Shown here piece by piece: positions 4,979 to 6,426 of a stretch of 6,426 nucleotides of DNA. Origin of the DNA: JACJXF01 sp964349045 (GTDB lineage Bacteria; Bacteroidota; Bacteroidia; Bacteroidales; GCA-2748055); contig CAYGFI010000220.1 in NCBI GenBank assembly GCA_964349045.1, positions 1-6,426 on the forward strand, in the 5' to 3' direction. The number at the start of each line of letters is the position of its first letter. Position 1 is the stretch's first letter. The notes under the pieces were generated by a model. That model searched no databases and had not been told where the DNA came from. It saw only the letters and a list, made by a program, of their open reading frames with translations. A program made the translations under genes and the position numbers.

Positions 4979-5848
4979 ATGAAAAAAAGGGGATTATTTA
5001 TTTTAGCAATATTCTGCTTATTTGGTTTTTCCATGTACGCTCAAACAGAATATACCATAAGCGGTTATGTAAAAGACGAAAAAACAGGAGAAGAATTAAT
5101 TGGTGCCACAGTATTTATTAAAGAACTACAAACTGTTGGCACAGCTACTAATGCTTATGGTTTTTACTCCATCACAATTCGTGAAGGCAATTACACAGTT
5201 ACTGCCCAATTTATAGGATACGAACCAAAATCGGTTACAATAGACTTAAGACAAAACACAAAATTTAATTTCACGCTTAACGAAAAGGTGAACGAATTGG
5301 AAGAAGTGGTTGTAAGTGCAGAAAGGCAAGATGAAAACATTACCAAAACACAAATGGGAGTTGAAAAAATAGATACAAAAGCGATAGAAAAAATACCTGT
5401 AATATTTGGCGAAAAAGATATCCTGAAAACAATTCAGTTAACACCTGGAGTAAAGGCAGCCGGAGAAGGGAATAGTGGATTTTATGTTCGTGGTGGCGCT
5501 GCGGATCAAAATTTAATCTTATTAGATGAAGCAACAGTTTACAACGCTTCCCACCTTTTAGGGTTCTTTTCTGTGTTCAATTCCGATGCATTAAAAGATG
5601 TGACACTTTATAAAGGCAGTCAACCAGCTGAATATGGTGGTCGCCTCTCTTCTGTATTAGACATTAAAATGCAGGATGGTAACAATCAAAATTTCGGAGT
5701 TGAAGGAGGGATTGGCCTAATTTCTTCACGTTTAAAAATAGACGGACCAATCGTAAAGAATAAAGGTTCTTTCACCATTTCAGGAAGAAGAACTTATGCA
5801 GATATGTTTCTTAAACTTTCGAGAGATAGTTCTGTAAATCAATCATAA
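4979..5848 (+). pseudogene. TonB-dependent outer-membrane receptor, truncated after the plug
   Basis: The 289-residue frame encodes the N-terminal third of a TonB-dependent receptor. A signal peptide (1-21, ending FSMYAQ) is followed by a carboxypeptidase-regulatory-like domain (about 25-101: ISGYVKDEKTGEELIGATVF, NAYGFYSI, GNYTVTAQFIGYE). Next come LEEVVVSAE (107-115) and the plug domain (about 120-232), with GEKDILKTIQLTPGV, FYVRGGAADQNLILLDEATVYN and LYKGSQPAEYGGRLSSVLDI. The first barrel strands follow (GGIGLISSRLKIDGPI, SFTISGRRTYADMFLKL). Family members are usually about 750-800 residues; here a TAA comes right after SSVNQS, where relatives continue with the barrel. Without a barrel it cannot work as a transporter. 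The downstream sequence is not receptor sequence but matches the end of a LytTR gene, so the truncation reflects a deletion rather than a point stop. AAAAAGG directly before the ATG is the only ribosome-site-like element. Confidence 0.85.
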
Positions 5849-5849
5849 T

Positions 5850-5885
5850 TCCATAAATATTTTAAACTGGTTGTCGGACAGTTAG
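5850..5885 (+). pseudogene. C-terminal remnant of a second LytTR response regulator
   Basis: Read in frame, this piece gives SINILNWLSDS then TAG, against SRDFLNWLSCS then TAA at the end of the intact LytTR regulator. The first 21 nt (5850-5870) share 17 bases with 4840-4860 by my count. The homology continues past the stop codons into the spacer up to the identical 14-mer at 5908-5921. The frame upstream belongs to the truncated receptor, so the rest of this regulator gene is gone. It marks the far side of a deletion whose near side is at about 5836-5850. Confidence 0.7.
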
Positions 5886-5907
5886 ACTCCGCTAATATTC
5901 ACCCTCT

Positions 5908-5921
5908 TTTTTGTCCGCTTC
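5908..5921 (+). repeat. Shared 14-mer TTTTTGTCCGCTTC, copy 2
   Basis: Identical to 4903-4916. Here it lies 22 nt after the remnant regulator stop and 73 nt before the DUF2147-like gene, almost the same geometry as copy 1 (27 nt after a regulator stop, 62 nt before the receptor gene). Confidence 0.7.
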
Positions 5922-5934
5922 ACTCTTTCTTTAC

Positions 5935-5965
5935 TTTTATCGTCTAAACAGTCAGATTAAATTTG
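5935..5965 (+). promoter_or_regulatory. Probable promoter of the DUF2147-like gene
   Basis: TAAATTTG (5958-5965) fits TAnnTTTG exactly, and TTTT (5935-5938), one base from TTTG, lies 19 nt upstream. Transcription would start near 5971, leaving an untranslated leader of about 24 nt that carries a small hairpin. Confidence 0.5.
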
Positions 5966-5975
5966 AACCACAATA

Positions 5976-5989
5976 ATCGTAAAAACGAT
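5976..5989 (+). other. Small hairpin just upstream of the DUF2147-like start
   Basis: ATCGT (5976-5980) and ACGAT (5985-5989) form a perfect 5-bp inverted repeat around AAAA, ending 5 nt before the ATG at 5995. It would sit over the ribosome-binding region of the predicted leader. It is short and AT-rich, so it may have no function. Confidence 0.35.
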
Positions 5990-5994
5990 ATTTT

Positions 5995-6351
5995 ATGAAA
6001 ATCTTTTTTGTTTACATAGTATTATTTGCTTCTTCTTTTTCACTATATGCCCAAAGTGACGAAATCATTGGGAAATGGAAATTTACAGGCAACTCCCGTG
6101 AGATTGAAATATATAAAGAAGACAACAAATATTACGGGAAAATTGTGAAAACATCAGGTGAAAATGATAATGAGAAGATTGGACATGTTAGGTTAAAAGA
6201 TTTCATTTATAATCAAACCGGGTTGAAATATACAGGTAAAATTAACTCTCCTTCGGGAATGACTGCCTCGGGTCAACTAGTGCTGCTCGATGAAAAGAGA
6301 TTACAAATTGGTGTAAAAAACTGTTTATCAGAAAGTCATATATTTTGTTAA
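5995..6351 (+). CDS. DUF2147-like exported small protein, probably frameshifted near its end
   Basis: A 118-residue frame with a signal peptide (1-20, ending FSLYAQ) and then a DUF2147/lipocalin-like beta domain: IIGKWKF (25-31), REIEIYKEDNKYYGKIV (35-51), LKDFIYNQTGLKYTGKI (67-83), SPSGMTASGQLVLLDEKRLQI (85-105). The molecular function of the family is unknown; it is secreted or periplasmic. The last residues (KNCLSESHIFC) do not look like the family. Adding one A to the run of six at 6315-6320 would give VKKLFIRKSYILLRVK and a stop at 6360-6362. That is a beta strand ending in the RVK typical of relatives, for 122 residues in total. A one-base deletion or sequencing error in the A run is therefore likely. 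The gene follows the relic of a second LytTR regulator, so it may once have been its target. Confidence 0.7.
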   Translation: MKIFFVYIVLFASSFSLYAQSDEIIGKWKFTGNSREIEIYKEDNKYYGKIVKTSGENDNEKIGHVRLKDFIYNQTGLKYTGKINSPSGMTASGQLVLLDEKRLQIGVKNCLSESHIFC

Positions 6352-6374
6352 GGGTAAAATAAATTATAAAAGAA

Positions 6375-6426
6375 ATGGAGACAAGATTTTTTGATAAATA
6401 TTCGATTCGCTCATGGAGACGATATC
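6375..6426 (+). CDS. Possible start of a further gene, cut by the window end
   Basis: An ATG opens a frame reading METRFFDKYSIRSWRRY to the last base, 23 nt after the stop of the DUF2147-like gene (12 nt after the corrected stop). An AAAAGAA stretch 4 nt upstream (6368-6374 region) could serve as a weak ribosome site. The close spacing suggests the same transcript. Seventeen codons are too few to name a family. Confidence 0.4.
   Translation, partial: METRFFDKYSIRSWRRY

Overview
The window looks like a chromosomal segment of a member of the Bacteroidota. The evidence is AT-rich intergenic DNA, several promoters of the Bacteroidota type (TTTG, a spacer of about 19-20 nt, then TAnnTTTG), a LytS/LytTR two-component pair, and a TonB-dependent receptor with an N-terminal carboxypeptidase-regulatory-like domain. 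The genus cannot be named from this sequence.

Layout, left to right. (1) The 3' end of a hydroxypyruvate-isomerase-like sugar enzyme (3-218) is followed by a lipoprotein of the 6-phosphogluconolactonase-like beta-propeller family (262-1398). They are joined by an 8-bp tandem repeat that supplies the stop codon of the first gene and the apparent TTG start of the second. (2) Convergent to these, on the minus strand, is a toxin-antitoxin relic: a small antitoxin-like gene (1649-1855) and a PIN-domain toxin that has lost its N-terminal part (1389-1646). (3) An RNA region follows: a consensus promoter, tRNA-Pro(TGG) at 2258-2331 and its terminator. A second, decayed copy of the tRNA 3' end plus terminator lies 184 bp downstream, with nested inverted repeats between. 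(4) A mostly empty stretch of about 500 bp holds a promoter-like site and the C-terminal scrap of an AAA/DUF4143 ATPase gene. (5) A sensor kinase (3084-4133) and a LytTR response regulator (4111-4875) overlap as an operon and precede a TonB-dependent receptor gene (4979-5848). (6) The receptor stops at 289 residues, after its plug domain and first barrel strands, so it cannot form a barrel. (7) A DUF2147-like exported protein (5995-6351), probably frameshifted near its end, and the first codons of another possible gene close the window.

The most informative observation is at the broken end of the receptor. Immediately after it lies a sequence homologous to the last codons and downstream spacer of the LytTR regulator gene (in frame ILNWLSDS-stop, against FLNWLSCS-stop). 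The simplest reading is that two related loci, each with a LytTR regulator followed by an exported-protein gene, once stood in tandem, and that a deletion removed everything from mid-receptor to the end of the second regulator.

No complete novel defence system, CRISPR array, transposase or integrase is visible. What stands out is a cluster of partly deleted genes (PIN toxin, ATPase, second tRNA, receptor, second regulator, DUF2147-like gene) around intact housekeeping and signalling genes.
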